From Sphingomonas_Q fennica_A (GTDB taxonomy: Bacteria; Pseudomonadota; Alphaproteobacteria; Sphingomonadales; Sphingomonadaceae), in contig JAQIJD010000001.1 in assembly GCA_036946415.1 (NCBI GenBank), positions 1 through 64,000 of the forward strand: a stretch of DNA of 64,000 nt, given 5' to 3'. The notes beneath the pieces were generated by a model, which did no database searches, was not told the DNA's origin, and saw nothing but the letters and a program-made list of their open reading frames with translations. Numbering within the stretch: position 1 is the first letter of the stretch; every line of letters starts with the position of its first letter. The position numbers and the translations under genes were made by a program. This document shows, in pieces, positions 52,101-59,128 of this stretch.

Positions 52101-52598
52101 ATCGTCGAGGCGAAGGCCGGCGGACTCGGCAAGGCGGCCCCGCGCGAGGGCTTCAGCCCCCAGATCACGGTCGATGCGCCGATCCTGATCGAGGAGGAGT
52201 ATGTGCCCGATCTCGACCTGCGCATGGGCCTCTACCGCCGCCTGAACGAAGTGGAGGACAAGGCCGGGATCGAGAGCTTCGCCGCCGAACTGATCGACCG
52301 CTTCGGCCCGTTGCCGCAGCCCACGCAGAACCTGCTGACGGTGATCGAGGCGAAGCTGAACTGCAAGAAGGCCTGCATCGCCAAGCTGGACGTGGGGCCG
52401 AAGGGGGCGCTGGTCGCCTTCCACAAGGACGATTTCCCCGAACCCGCCGGCCTCCTCGCCTATGTCGAGCGGCTGAAGGGGGCGGCGAAGCTCAGGCCCG
52501 ACATGAAGCTGGTGGTGACGCGCGCGTGGGGCGATCCGTTGGCGCGGCTGAACGGCGCGCTGCAATTGTCGCGCGGGCTGGCGAAGGTGGCGGGGTGA
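49125..52598 (+). CDS. mfd: Transcription-repair coupling factor
   Basis: Removes stalled RNA polymerase and recruits UvrA. 1157 residues. UvrB-like N-terminal region (QFPAWDCLPYDRASPSLRS), RNA-polymerase-interacting CarD-like domain (SPGDLVVHTDHGIGRYEGL), translocase motifs (VCGDVGFGKTEVALRAAFVA, VVCPTTLLARQHH, IVDEEQRFGVTHKE, TATPIPRTLQMAMSGLRELS, STTIVESGLDIPSANTLVV, LRGRVGRAKTRAYAYL) and a C-terminal TRCF domain. Same strand as sdhE. Confidence 0.97.
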   Translation: MTDLTRILTADRPLTLARAPAGFLPPLLADIARAAAARGKGGRAVFVAADEQAMRGLADAVPWFAPELSVIQFPAWDCLPYDRASPSLRSTSERLAALAALQGARKGPQLVLTTANAITQRTLTPFRIRQLAATLAPGERIDRDSLATLLQANGYVRTETVADAGEYAVRGGLVDLFPAGEQLALRLDFFGDEIESVRQFDPADQRTIGRSEGFTLLPASEALLEEETIKRFRGRYRELFGAAATGDPLYQAVSEGRRLAGMDHWLPLFEERLSTLTDHLAPEDVILRDAGVAGAIEARMEAIADYHANRVRAQKAEPGSYRPLAPEKLYLTQGDWDALVADRPLHLATPFDLPEGADVIDLRVDAPRDFTPERTANENVYDAVVAHVRALAKTGRKVVLASYSIGARERFRGLLADHGLDGAMYADGWQDALGAAFRPGTTALAVVPLDHGFTAPDVAVLTEQDMLGDRLVRRAKRRKSADAFLAEMATLSPGDLVVHTDHGIGRYEGLTSIPVGQSPHDCVALSYAGGDKLYVPVENIDVLSRYGSEEGAALDKLGGVAWQQRKSRMKERIREIAGELISTAAERALRPAEVAEPEGAFTEFVARFPYQETDDQDRAIGDVIEDLGAGKPMDRLVCGDVGFGKTEVALRAAFVAAMAGMQVAVVCPTTLLARQHHANFVERFRGFPLNVGRLSRLVGTAETKTVKEGLAAGTIDVVVGTHAILAKNVEFKRLGLVIVDEEQRFGVTHKERLKALKTDVHMLTLTATPIPRTLQMAMSGLRELSVIQTPPVDRLAVRTYVSPWDPVVIREALLREHYRGGQSFFVTPRIKDLPDIEEFLRRQVPEIRYVIAHGQMAPSEVEERMSAFYDKKFDVLVSTTIVESGLDIPSANTLVVHHADRFGLAQLYQLRGRVGRAKTRAYAYLTTSGARITETAEKRLHILQNLDTLGAGFQLASHDLDIRGAGNLLGDEQSGHIKEVGFELYQSMLEEAIVEAKAGGLGKAAPREGFSPQITVDAPILIEEEYVPDLDLRMGLYRRLNEVEDKAGIESFAAELIDRFGPLPQPTQNLLTVIEAKLNCKKACIAKLDVGPKGALVAFHKDDFPEPAGLLAYVERLKGAAKLRPDMKLVVTRAWGDPLARLNGALQLSRGLAKVAG

Positions 52599-52655
52599 TG
52601 GGCGTGAACTACACCCTGCACAAACCCCCGATGAAACAGATACTTAAGTAAATCT

Positions 52656-52684
52656 TTGACAAAAACGACCTGAATTCTGCGAAT
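52656..52684 (+). promoter_or_regulatory. Possible promoter for the chemoreceptor gene
   Basis: TTGACA at 52656-52661 followed 17 bases later by GCGAAT, in an AT-rich stretch between mfd and the chemoreceptor. The -35 is consensus and the -10 poor. The start codon is 38 bases downstream. Confidence 0.35.
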
Positions 52685-52721
52685 TTGTGGATCGTTAACC
52701 AAATTCTTGGCATGAAGGGGC

Positions 52722-53858
52722 ATGGCAAGCGCACATCCTCTCCCCGCTCATGATCGGTCTTCTGCGGCCGTCCCCCAGGCGGAAGAGACGTCGAAACTGC
52801 TCCAGATGATCGACGGCATGCCGGTGGCGGTGATGACGGCGGATCCGGCGCAGGACTTCCGCATCAATTACCTGAACCGCACCTCTACCGAGATCATGCG
52901 GCGCATCCAGAAGCATCTGCCGGTCAGCGCCGACAATCTGCTCGGGCAATCCATCGACATATTCCATGCCGAGGCAGCCCACCAGCGCGCCGTGTTGAGC
53001 GATCCGGCCAATCTGCCGTTCAAGGCGCGGATCGCGATCGGCGACGAGGTCCTCTCGCTGGAAGCGACGGCGATCAGGTCGGAAGACGGCCGCTATGTCG
53101 GTCCGATGGTGACGTGGGGCCTGGTTACCGAACAGGCCCGGCTGTCGACGCGCGTCAGCGACCTGGCCGATGCGTTGGCGACCTCGTTCGAGAGCCTGCG
53201 GATGCAGGCGGCGATGCTGGACGAGCGGGCACGGCACAAGGCGGAGCTGGCGAGCGAGCTGGCGGGCGTCGCCGATCGCATGGAAACCGCGTCGCAGATC
53301 ATCTCCAGCCATATCCAGGAATCCTCGCGCCTCACCGATTACATCAGTGATCAGGCGCTCAGGACGCAGCAGGTGGTGACGTCGCTGGAGGAACGCGCCT
53401 CGGCGATCAGCACGATGTCCGCCGGGATCGCGGAAATCGCCGCGCAGACCAAGCTCCTGTCGCTCAACGCCACGATCGAGGCCGCCCGCGCGGGCGATGC
53501 GGGACGGGGGTTCGCGGTGGTCGCGCAGGAGGTGAAGGCGCTCGCCGCGCAGACGGCGCGGACCAATGCCGACATCAGCCAGCAGGTCGCCGCGATGCAG
53601 GCCGCCACCACCGAGGCGGCGGCCGCGATCCGTTCGATCAGCGACGAGATCGTCCGCCTGTCCGCCGCCGCCGAGCGCGCCCGCTCCGCCAACGCGCAGC
53701 AGGGGCACGCCTCGCAGGCGGTGACGGCCTCCGTTTCGGACATGCAGAATGCCGTCACGGGCATGGCGGGAAGCGCCGAATTCGTGACGGAGCTGGCGAT
53801 CGGTCTCAGCGACAAGGCCGAGCTGCTGCGGAGCGAACTCGGCAATCTGCTCGCCTGA
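52722..53858 (+). CDS. Soluble methyl-accepting chemotaxis protein with PAS domain
   Basis: 378 residues without transmembrane segments. N-terminal PAS domain (LLQMIDGMPVAVMTADPAQDFRINYLNRT; DEVLSLEATAIRSEDGRYVG), then a coiled-coil signalling domain whose hairpin tip reads IAEIAAQTKLLSLNATIEAARAGDAGRGFAVVAQEVKALA, the MCP signature. The C-terminal bundle is short. No che or flagellar gene is nearby, so the signal and output are unknown; redox or c-di-GMP-linked dispersal control (BdlA-like) is one possibility. Confidence 0.9.
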   Translation: MASAHPLPAHDRSSAAVPQAEETSKLLQMIDGMPVAVMTADPAQDFRINYLNRTSTEIMRRIQKHLPVSADNLLGQSIDIFHAEAAHQRAVLSDPANLPFKARIAIGDEVLSLEATAIRSEDGRYVGPMVTWGLVTEQARLSTRVSDLADALATSFESLRMQAAMLDERARHKAELASELAGVADRMETASQIISSHIQESSRLTDYISDQALRTQQVVTSLEERASAISTMSAGIAEIAAQTKLLSLNATIEAARAGDAGRGFAVVAQEVKALAAQTARTNADISQQVAAMQAATTEAAAAIRSISDEIVRLSAAAERARSANAQQGHASQAVTASVSDMQNAVTGMAGSAEFVTELAIGLSDKAELLRSELGNLLA

Positions 53859-53914
53859 GCGGCGCCGCCGCCGCCGCCCTTGCCGTCCGCCACCCCCCGC
53901 GCCTAGCTAGGGGC

Positions 53915-54916
53915 ATGGCCGCCGCACCCGCCCTTCGCGATAATTTCGGCCGCCGCATCACCTACCTGCGCCTGTCCGTCACCGATCGCTGCGACCTGCG
54001 CTGCCGCTATTGCATGGCCGAAGCGATGACCTTCCTGCCGCGCCGCGACGTGCTGACGCTGGAGGAGATGGACGAGATCGTCTCCGCCTTCGTCGCCCGC
54101 GGCGTCACCAAGGTGCGGCTGACCGGGGGCGAGCCGCTGGTGCGCCGCGGGGTCGACGGGCTGGCCGCCGCGATCGGCCGGCGGCTGGGGCAGGGGCTCG
54201 ACGAGCTGACCCTCACCACCAACGGCGTCCAGCTCGAGAAACATGCCGCGGCGCTGGCCGACGCGGGGGTCCGCCGCATCAACGTCAGCCTCGACACGCT
54301 CGATCCGGACCGCTTCCGCCACATCACCCGCTGGGGCGAGATCGGCCCGGTGCTGCGCGGCATCGATGCGGCGCGGGCGGCGGGGATCGCCGTCAAGATC
54401 AACATGGTGGCGCTGAAGGGGCTGAACGAGGACGAGATCGTGCCGATGCTGGCATGGTGCGGCGCCAACGGCCACGATCTGACGCTGATCGAGACGATGC
54501 CGCTGGGCGCGGTGGAGGAGGATCGCACCGATCGCTACCTGCCGCTCGACGGCGTGCGCCGCGATCTGGCGGCGCGCTTCACACTCACCCCCATCGACCA
54601 TCGCACGGGCGGCCCGGCGCGCTACGTGCGCGTCGAGGAGCTGGGCGTGCGCCTCGGCCTCATCACGCCGATGACCGCCAATTTCTGCGACGGCTGCAAC
54701 CGCGTGCGCGTCTCGGCATCGGGCCGGCTCTATCTGTGCCTGGGGCATGACGACCGCGTCGACCTGAAGGCGGCGCTGCGCGACGGCGGGCGGCCCGCGC
54801 TCGACGCGCTGCTGGACGAGGCGATGATGCTGAAGCCGCTCCGCCACCGGTTCGAGATCAAGGAACGCGATGCCGCGCCGGCGCTGGCCCGCCACATGAG
54901 TGTGACGGGCGGCTGA
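53915..54916 (+). CDS. moaA: GTP 3',8-cyclase
   Basis: First step of molybdenum cofactor synthesis. 333 residues. N-terminal radical SAM cluster C26-x3-C30-x2-C33 (TDRCDLRCRYCMAE), TGGEPLVRRG, NMVALKGLNEDEI, and the C-terminal second cluster (NFCDGCNRVRVSASGRLYLC). Ends in the functionally required Gly-Gly. Its stop overlaps the nadK start (TGATG). No other moa gene in the window. Confidence 0.97.
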   Translation: MAAAPALRDNFGRRITYLRLSVTDRCDLRCRYCMAEAMTFLPRRDVLTLEEMDEIVSAFVARGVTKVRLTGGEPLVRRGVDGLAAAIGRRLGQGLDELTLTTNGVQLEKHAAALADAGVRRINVSLDTLDPDRFRHITRWGEIGPVLRGIDAARAAGIAVKINMVALKGLNEDEIVPMLAWCGANGHDLTLIETMPLGAVEEDRTDRYLPLDGVRRDLAARFTLTPIDHRTGGPARYVRVEELGVRLGLITPMTANFCDGCNRVRVSASGRLYLCLGHDDRVDLKAALRDGGRPALDALLDEAMMLKPLRHRFEIKERDAAPALARHMSVTGG

Positions 54917-55701
54917 TGCCGGGGCCGGCGGGGGAGCGGCGGATGGCGCTGTGCGCCTCGCCCACGCCGCAGGCGCAAGGGGCGGCGACGGAATTGCGCC
55001 AGCGCTACGAATGGGTGCCGATCGGCGAGGCCGATCTGGTGGTGGCGCTGGGCGGCGACGGCTTCCTTCTCCAGACTTTGCACCAGATGCTGGACCGGCA
55101 TCGCGCGCTGCCGGTGTTCGGCATGAACCTCGGCACGGTCGGCTTCCTGATGAACGAATGGCAGGCCGGCCTCCTCGAAACGCGGATCGCGGCGGCGCGC
55201 ACCTTCACCGTCACGCCGCTCAGGATGACGGCGACCGCGCTCGACGGCGCGGTGACGAGCTGGCCGGCGATCAACGAGGTGTCGCTGCTGCGCGAGACGC
55301 GGCAGAGCGCGCGCATCGAGGTGTCGGTCAACGGCCGCGTCGTGCTGCCGGAACTGGTGTGCGACGGGGTGCTGGCGGCGACGCCGGCCGGCTCCACCGC
55401 CTACAATGCCTCCGCACAGGGGCCGATCCTGCCGCTCGACAGCCCGCTGATCGCTGTGACGCCGATCAGCCCGTTCCGCCCGCGGCGCTGGCGCGGCGCG
55501 ATCCTGCCCGATCGCACCCGCATCGCCTTCCGCGTGCTCGATCCCGCCAAGCGCCCGGTCAGCGCCGTCGCCGACCAGCGCGAGGTGCGCGACGTGGCGA
55601 GCGTGGAGGTGGCGATCGACCGGACCAGCCCGCTGACCCTGCTGTTCGATCCCGGCCATGCGCTGGACGATCGCATCACGATGGAACAGTTCGCAAGCTG
55701 A
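54916..55701 (+). CDS. nadK: NAD kinase
   Basis: Makes NADP from NAD. 261 residues: GGDG motif at about 46-49 (VVALGGDGFLLQ), MNLGTVGFLMNEW, and the conserved NEVSLLRET and DGVLAATPAGSTAYNASAQGPIL segments. Start ATG 54916 overlaps the moaA stop. Confidence 0.96.
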   Translation: MPGPAGERRMALCASPTPQAQGAATELRQRYEWVPIGEADLVVALGGDGFLLQTLHQMLDRHRALPVFGMNLGTVGFLMNEWQAGLLETRIAAARTFTVTPLRMTATALDGAVTSWPAINEVSLLRETRQSARIEVSVNGRVVLPELVCDGVLAATPAGSTAYNASAQGPILPLDSPLIAVTPISPFRPRRWRGAILPDRTRIAFRVLDPAKRPVSAVADQREVRDVASVEVAIDRTSPLTLLFDPGHALDDRITMEQFAS

Positions 55702-55779
55702 GTGCCGAGGGGCTTGCCAGCCCCGGCCGGCCCCCTTATAGGCCGCGTCCTGCCGGGCACGTTCCGGCACAGGCAGCGT

Positions 55780-55854
55780 TCCCCGATAGCTCAGCGGTAG
55801 AGCATTCGACTGTTAATCGAATGGCCGTAGGTTCGAATCCTACTCGGGGAGCCA
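55780..55854 (+). tRNA. tRNA-Asn (anticodon GTT), CCA encoded
   Basis: Full cloverleaf: acceptor TCCCCGA / TCGGGGA, D arm GCTCAGCGGTAGAGC, anticodon arm TTCGACTGTTAATCGAA with GTT at 55812-55814, T arm GTAGGTTCGAATCCTAC, discriminator G and CCA. A T-rich run (CTTTTTT) follows at 55858-55864 and may end transcription. It marks the border to the accessory region. Confidence 0.97.
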
Positions 55855-55899
55855 CCGCTTTTTTCGGACATCGATGGTTTCGCGGTGGCGCATACGATC

Positions 55900-55943
55900 C
55901 GTTCGCCCTGAGTAGCGCCGAAGGCGCGTATCGAAGGGTGGGC
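55900..55943. repeat. Palindromic repeat, TGAGTAG/TATCGAAGG family
   Basis: GTTCGCCCTGAGTAGCGCCG followed by AAGGCGCGTATCGAAGGGTG forms an imperfect hairpin between tRNA-Asn and the insertion sequence. Same words as in the elements at 6134 and 9328. Confidence 0.6.
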
Positions 55944-55977
55944 TAACACCCGCCGAGTTTACGAACCACCCACGCTA

Positions 55978-56820
55978 GGCATTGTCTGCATTTAGCGGAG
56001 CCAGATCATGGCGCATGCGAGATGGACGAAGCCCATGAAGGCGGAAATGGTCTTCTCGCAGCGCAGGGCGATCCGTCTGAAGCGTTTGAGCTTGTTGAAG
56101 AAGCACTCAACCTGATGGCGTTCCTTGTAGAGGCGCCAGTCGATGGGAGGCTTTGCCGTTCGGCTGGGGTTGGACTTGATATGCGCGGTCGCACCGAGAC
56201 TGTCGGTGATGAAGGCGCGTAGCGGATCGGCGTCATAGGCGGCGTCGGCGATGACGTGGCCGACGCCCTTCAGGCCCGCCAGCAGCACCTCGGCCTGCGG
56301 ACGGTCGCCCCATTGCCCCGGCGTCGGATGAATGCGGATCGGCAGGCCGATAGCATCCACCGCGGCATGCAGTTTGGTTGTCAGACCACCACGGGACCGG
56401 CCGATCGCGGCAGCTTCAGCCCCCCTTTTGCGCCGCTGGCATCGGCATGGGCCTTCGAGATGGTGCTGTCGATCAGGACGTATTCGAAGTCCGGCGTGTC
56501 GGCCAGGCTCTGAAAAAGCCGTTCCCAAACACCGGCATGCGACCAGCGCCGGAACCGCGCATGCACCCCTGTCCACTTGCCGAACACCTCCGGCAGATCA
56601 CGCCAGCGCGCCGCATTGCCTGCCATCCACAGGATCGCGTCCACAAACAGCCGATTGTCCACGCCGCTGCGCCCCCGCGTCCCTTCCCGACCGGGAAGAT
56701 ACCCAGCGATCCGATCCCATTGCTCATCCGTCAGCGTCCGTCTGCTCATCGACCGGCTCCTTCACCAGCCTTGAATCAGAACTTCCAGCTAAACGGAATC
56801 CTCTAAATGCAGACGCGGCC
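55978..56820 (-). mobile_element. IS5-family insertion sequence, IS427-like
   Basis: 843 bases bounded by imperfect terminal inverted repeats of about 24 bases (GGCATTGTCTGCATTTAGCG and, inverted, GGCCGCGTCTGCATTTAGAG). TA flanks both ends (55976-55977 and 56821-56822, each within CTAG), the target duplication expected for the IS427 group. It carries a two-frame transposase with a slippery A4G6 sequence. It looks complete and possibly active. Confidence 0.9.
55992..56749 (-). CDS. IS5/IS427 transposase made by -1 frameshift
   Basis: OrfA (56749 down to about 56381) starts MSRRTLTDEQWDRIAGYLPG and carries the first catalytic Asp (YVLIDSTISKAHADASG). Frame change occurs at AAAAGGGGGG (plus-strand 56420-56429). 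OrfB then reads AEAAAIGRSRGGLTTKLHAAVD, the second Asp in VIADAAYDADPLR and the catalytic Glu in RHQVECFFNKLKRFRRIA. The complete DDE set is present, and no mutation other than the programmed-type shift was seen. About 252 residues. Confidence 0.9.
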
Positions 56821-57147
56821 TAGGGGGCATATGGACACCAAAGCGAAGTTATAAGCGGATGCAAAACGGGAAGCAGGTCAAACAAAGCATCGAGTGCGGG
56901 AGAAGCGGCTCGCAAGCTCGGCCGTGGCTCGCACGCTGCCCGCATCGATAACGTCCGCTAGATGGCGGCCACGCCGTCGCGCCCCGCCGCCGCCACGCCG
57001 AGTAAGGGCATCGATGCGACGAATGCAGCCCCGGCCACGCGACGAGCGGCAAGATACGCGCGCATGACTTATGGCTATGTGCACTGAGGCGATGGCGCTA
57101 AGCCATTGGCGGCATTGCGCTCATGTCGCGTTTTTGGGGATCTCAAT
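56821..57147. other. Non-coding stretch between the IS and the sulfatase
   Basis: About 330 bases with stops in all frames at short range. No convincing gene, promoter or RNA. A minus-strand frame around 56960 gives HLADVIDAGSVRATAELASR, faintly like a LysR-type helix-turn-helix, possibly a decayed regulator. Confidence 0.5.
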
Positions 57148-59103
57148 ATGGCTGTTACCCGGCGTCAAATATTAGGAGCCGGGACCGCCGGTCTAATCGG
57201 GGCAACAGGGTCAGCCGCGCAGGGGCCCATGACTGCCAAGGCCATGCCGAACATCTTATGGCTCGTTAGTGAGGACAATAACCCATATATAGGTGCCTAT
57301 GGCGATCGGCTGGCGCATACACCGCATATCGACGGGCTGGCATCCCGGGGCATCCTCTTCCGTCACGCCTATTCGAACGCCCCAGTGTGCGCCCCCTCTC
57401 GCTTCGCGATACTTACGGGAGTAAATCCCGAGAGCTGTGCGCCTGCCCAGCATATGCGAGCTGAGGCGAAATTGCCCACGGCGTTCCGCACTTATCCCGA
57501 ACTGATGCGGCAGGCGGGCTACTTTTGCATAAACAATCCGAAGACCGACTATAATTGCGATGTCGATCCAGCCGCGATCTGGGACATTCAGGGCGGCGAC
57601 GGCCATTGGCGTAAGGCACCTAAGGGCCGGCCCTTCCTATGCGTGCTAAACACCGGGACGAGCCACGAACAGCAAATCTGCGATTTGACGCCGGGCACGG
57701 TCTCGCCTGCCGACGTGCGCGTGCCGGCCTATCTGCCGGATACGCCCGCCATTCGCCAGGATCGTGCCAGCTACTACAACGCCATGGAGAAAATGGACGG
57801 GGAGATCGGCAACTGGCTCTCCCAGCTCGAGGCGGACGGTCTCGCCGATGATACCATTGTGTTCTATTACGGCGACAACGGCGGGGTGCTACCGCGTTCA
57901 AAGCGCTATTGCCACGAGGCGGGCCTGCGTGTGCCGCTGATCGTCTACGTGCCCCCGAAGTGGCGTCATCTCGCGCCGGCGGCGGCAGGTACGACGATCG
58001 ATGCACCCGTCACGCTGATCGATCTGCCGCCGACGTTGCTGTCGATCGCAGGAATCGCGCAGCCGGCTCAAATGACGGGAAAGCCGCTCCTCGGCCGTCG
58101 GATTGGCACACCGGCGGCCGTCGCCTTCGGCTTCCGCGACCGGATGGACGAACGCTATGATCTGGTCCGCACCGCCACCGACGGCCGCTTCCGCTACATC
58201 CGCAACTACATGCCGCATCGCGCACTCGGGCAGCATGTTGGATTCGAATGGCAGATGCAGGCGGGCTATCGAGACTGGAACGCCTATCATCTCGCCGGCC
58301 GGCTGACCGCCGTTCAGGATCGGTTCTTCCAGCCCAAGCCGTTCGAAGAATTGTACGACCTAGCCGCGGATCCGGACGAGGTCGTCAACTTAATCAACGC
58401 GGCCGGATCGGCATCGGTCGCGGCGCGCCTGCGCCGCGCCCTTGATGCACATATGATCGCGATCAACGACAACGGCTTCTTGCCGGAAGGTGGGGCCGGG
58501 GAGGGCTATTTTGAAAGCCGTGACCGCGCTGTAAACCCCTTACCGCAGCTGATGACTATCGCGGCCGCAGCCGCACGGCGCAATCCGCGGCAGGTAGCAC
58601 GCTTTCGGACGCTGCTGGCGAGTCCCGTCGCTGCCGTCCGGCTCTGGGCCACGCGCGGCTTGCTGATGCTGGGGGCGGGCGCCGCGCCTGCGACGGACGT
58701 TCTGCGACGGGCGATGCTGTCCGACGCCTGCGGTGCGGTCCGGGCGACGGCGGCCGAAGCACTGGTGGCGCTCGGGCAGAGTAGCGATGCTGTGACGGTG
58801 CTGGCCCGTCTGGCAGACGAGGGCAATCCGCTGCCGACGCGGCTCTACGCCTATGACGCGCTCAGTAACATCGGTGAGGCGGCGCTCGGCGCGCTACCGG
58901 TGATCGCGAGGGCGGCAGATGCCGCCGGGGGGCGGGGAGGGGCCCAGGAATATCCCAAGCGGCTGGCCGGATATCTTAAGGCGACGCTGACCGGGACCTT
59001 CGATCCGGTCGCCGAAGGCATTCCTCGCGCCGCTTGCGAGGCGGCACGCAAGGGCGGCGCGGCCTTCATGGGACCGCCCGCAAGCGCTGACTGGCCGTCG
59101 TGA
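57148..59103 (+). CDS. Exported sulfatase with C-terminal helical-repeat domain
   Basis: 651 residues. Start ATG 57148 with GGGGA upstream; TTG 57106 is a weaker option. N-terminal Tat signal (TRRQILGAGTAGLIGATGSA), then a sulfatase domain: NILWLVSEDNNPYIGAYGD metal site, formylglycine motif C81-A-P-S-R85 in NAPVCAPSRFAILTG, and VFYYGDNGGVLPRSKRYCHEAGLRVPLIVY. Closest in feel to heparan N-sulfatase-like (S1_8-type) enzymes. Residues after about 460 form Ala-rich helical repeats (RLWATRGLLMLG, VRATAAEALVALG) like HEAT repeats. Needs a formylglycine-generating enzyme, none seen here. Rare codons (TTA, ATA) suggest transfer. Confidence 0.92.
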   Translation: MAVTRRQILGAGTAGLIGATGSAAQGPMTAKAMPNILWLVSEDNNPYIGAYGDRLAHTPHIDGLASRGILFRHAYSNAPVCAPSRFAILTGVNPESCAPAQHMRAEAKLPTAFRTYPELMRQAGYFCINNPKTDYNCDVDPAAIWDIQGGDGHWRKAPKGRPFLCVLNTGTSHEQQICDLTPGTVSPADVRVPAYLPDTPAIRQDRASYYNAMEKMDGEIGNWLSQLEADGLADDTIVFYYGDNGGVLPRSKRYCHEAGLRVPLIVYVPPKWRHLAPAAAGTTIDAPVTLIDLPPTLLSIAGIAQPAQMTGKPLLGRRIGTPAAVAFGFRDRMDERYDLVRTATDGRFRYIRNYMPHRALGQHVGFEWQMQAGYRDWNAYHLAGRLTAVQDRFFQPKPFEELYDLAADPDEVVNLINAAGSASVAARLRRALDAHMIAINDNGFLPEGGAGEGYFESRDRAVNPLPQLMTIAAAAARRNPRQVARFRTLLASPVAAVRLWATRGLLMLGAGAAPATDVLRRAMLSDACGAVRATAAEALVALGQSSDAVTVLARLADEGNPLPTRLYAYDALSNIGEAALGALPVIARAADAAGGRGGAQEYPKRLAGYLKATLTGTFDPVAEGIPRAACEAARKGGAAFMGPPASADWPS

Positions 59104-59128
59104 ACCTGATACGCCGACGGCTCCCCGA

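Noticed and set aside
49386..52565. Minus-strand open frame of over 1000 codons opposite mfd
   Set aside because: High-GC antisense shadow of the clearly conserved mfd gene.
55780..55854. tRNA-Asn as integration site of a genomic island with a flanking att repeat
   Set aside because: I found no second copy of the tRNA 3' end and no integrase within the window, so an integrative element cannot be claimed.
56878..57084. Minus-strand frame with HLADVIDAGSVRATAELASR resembling a LysR-type DNA-binding domain
   Set aside because: Only about 25 residues look similar, there is no start and no continuation; too weak to call a pseudogene.
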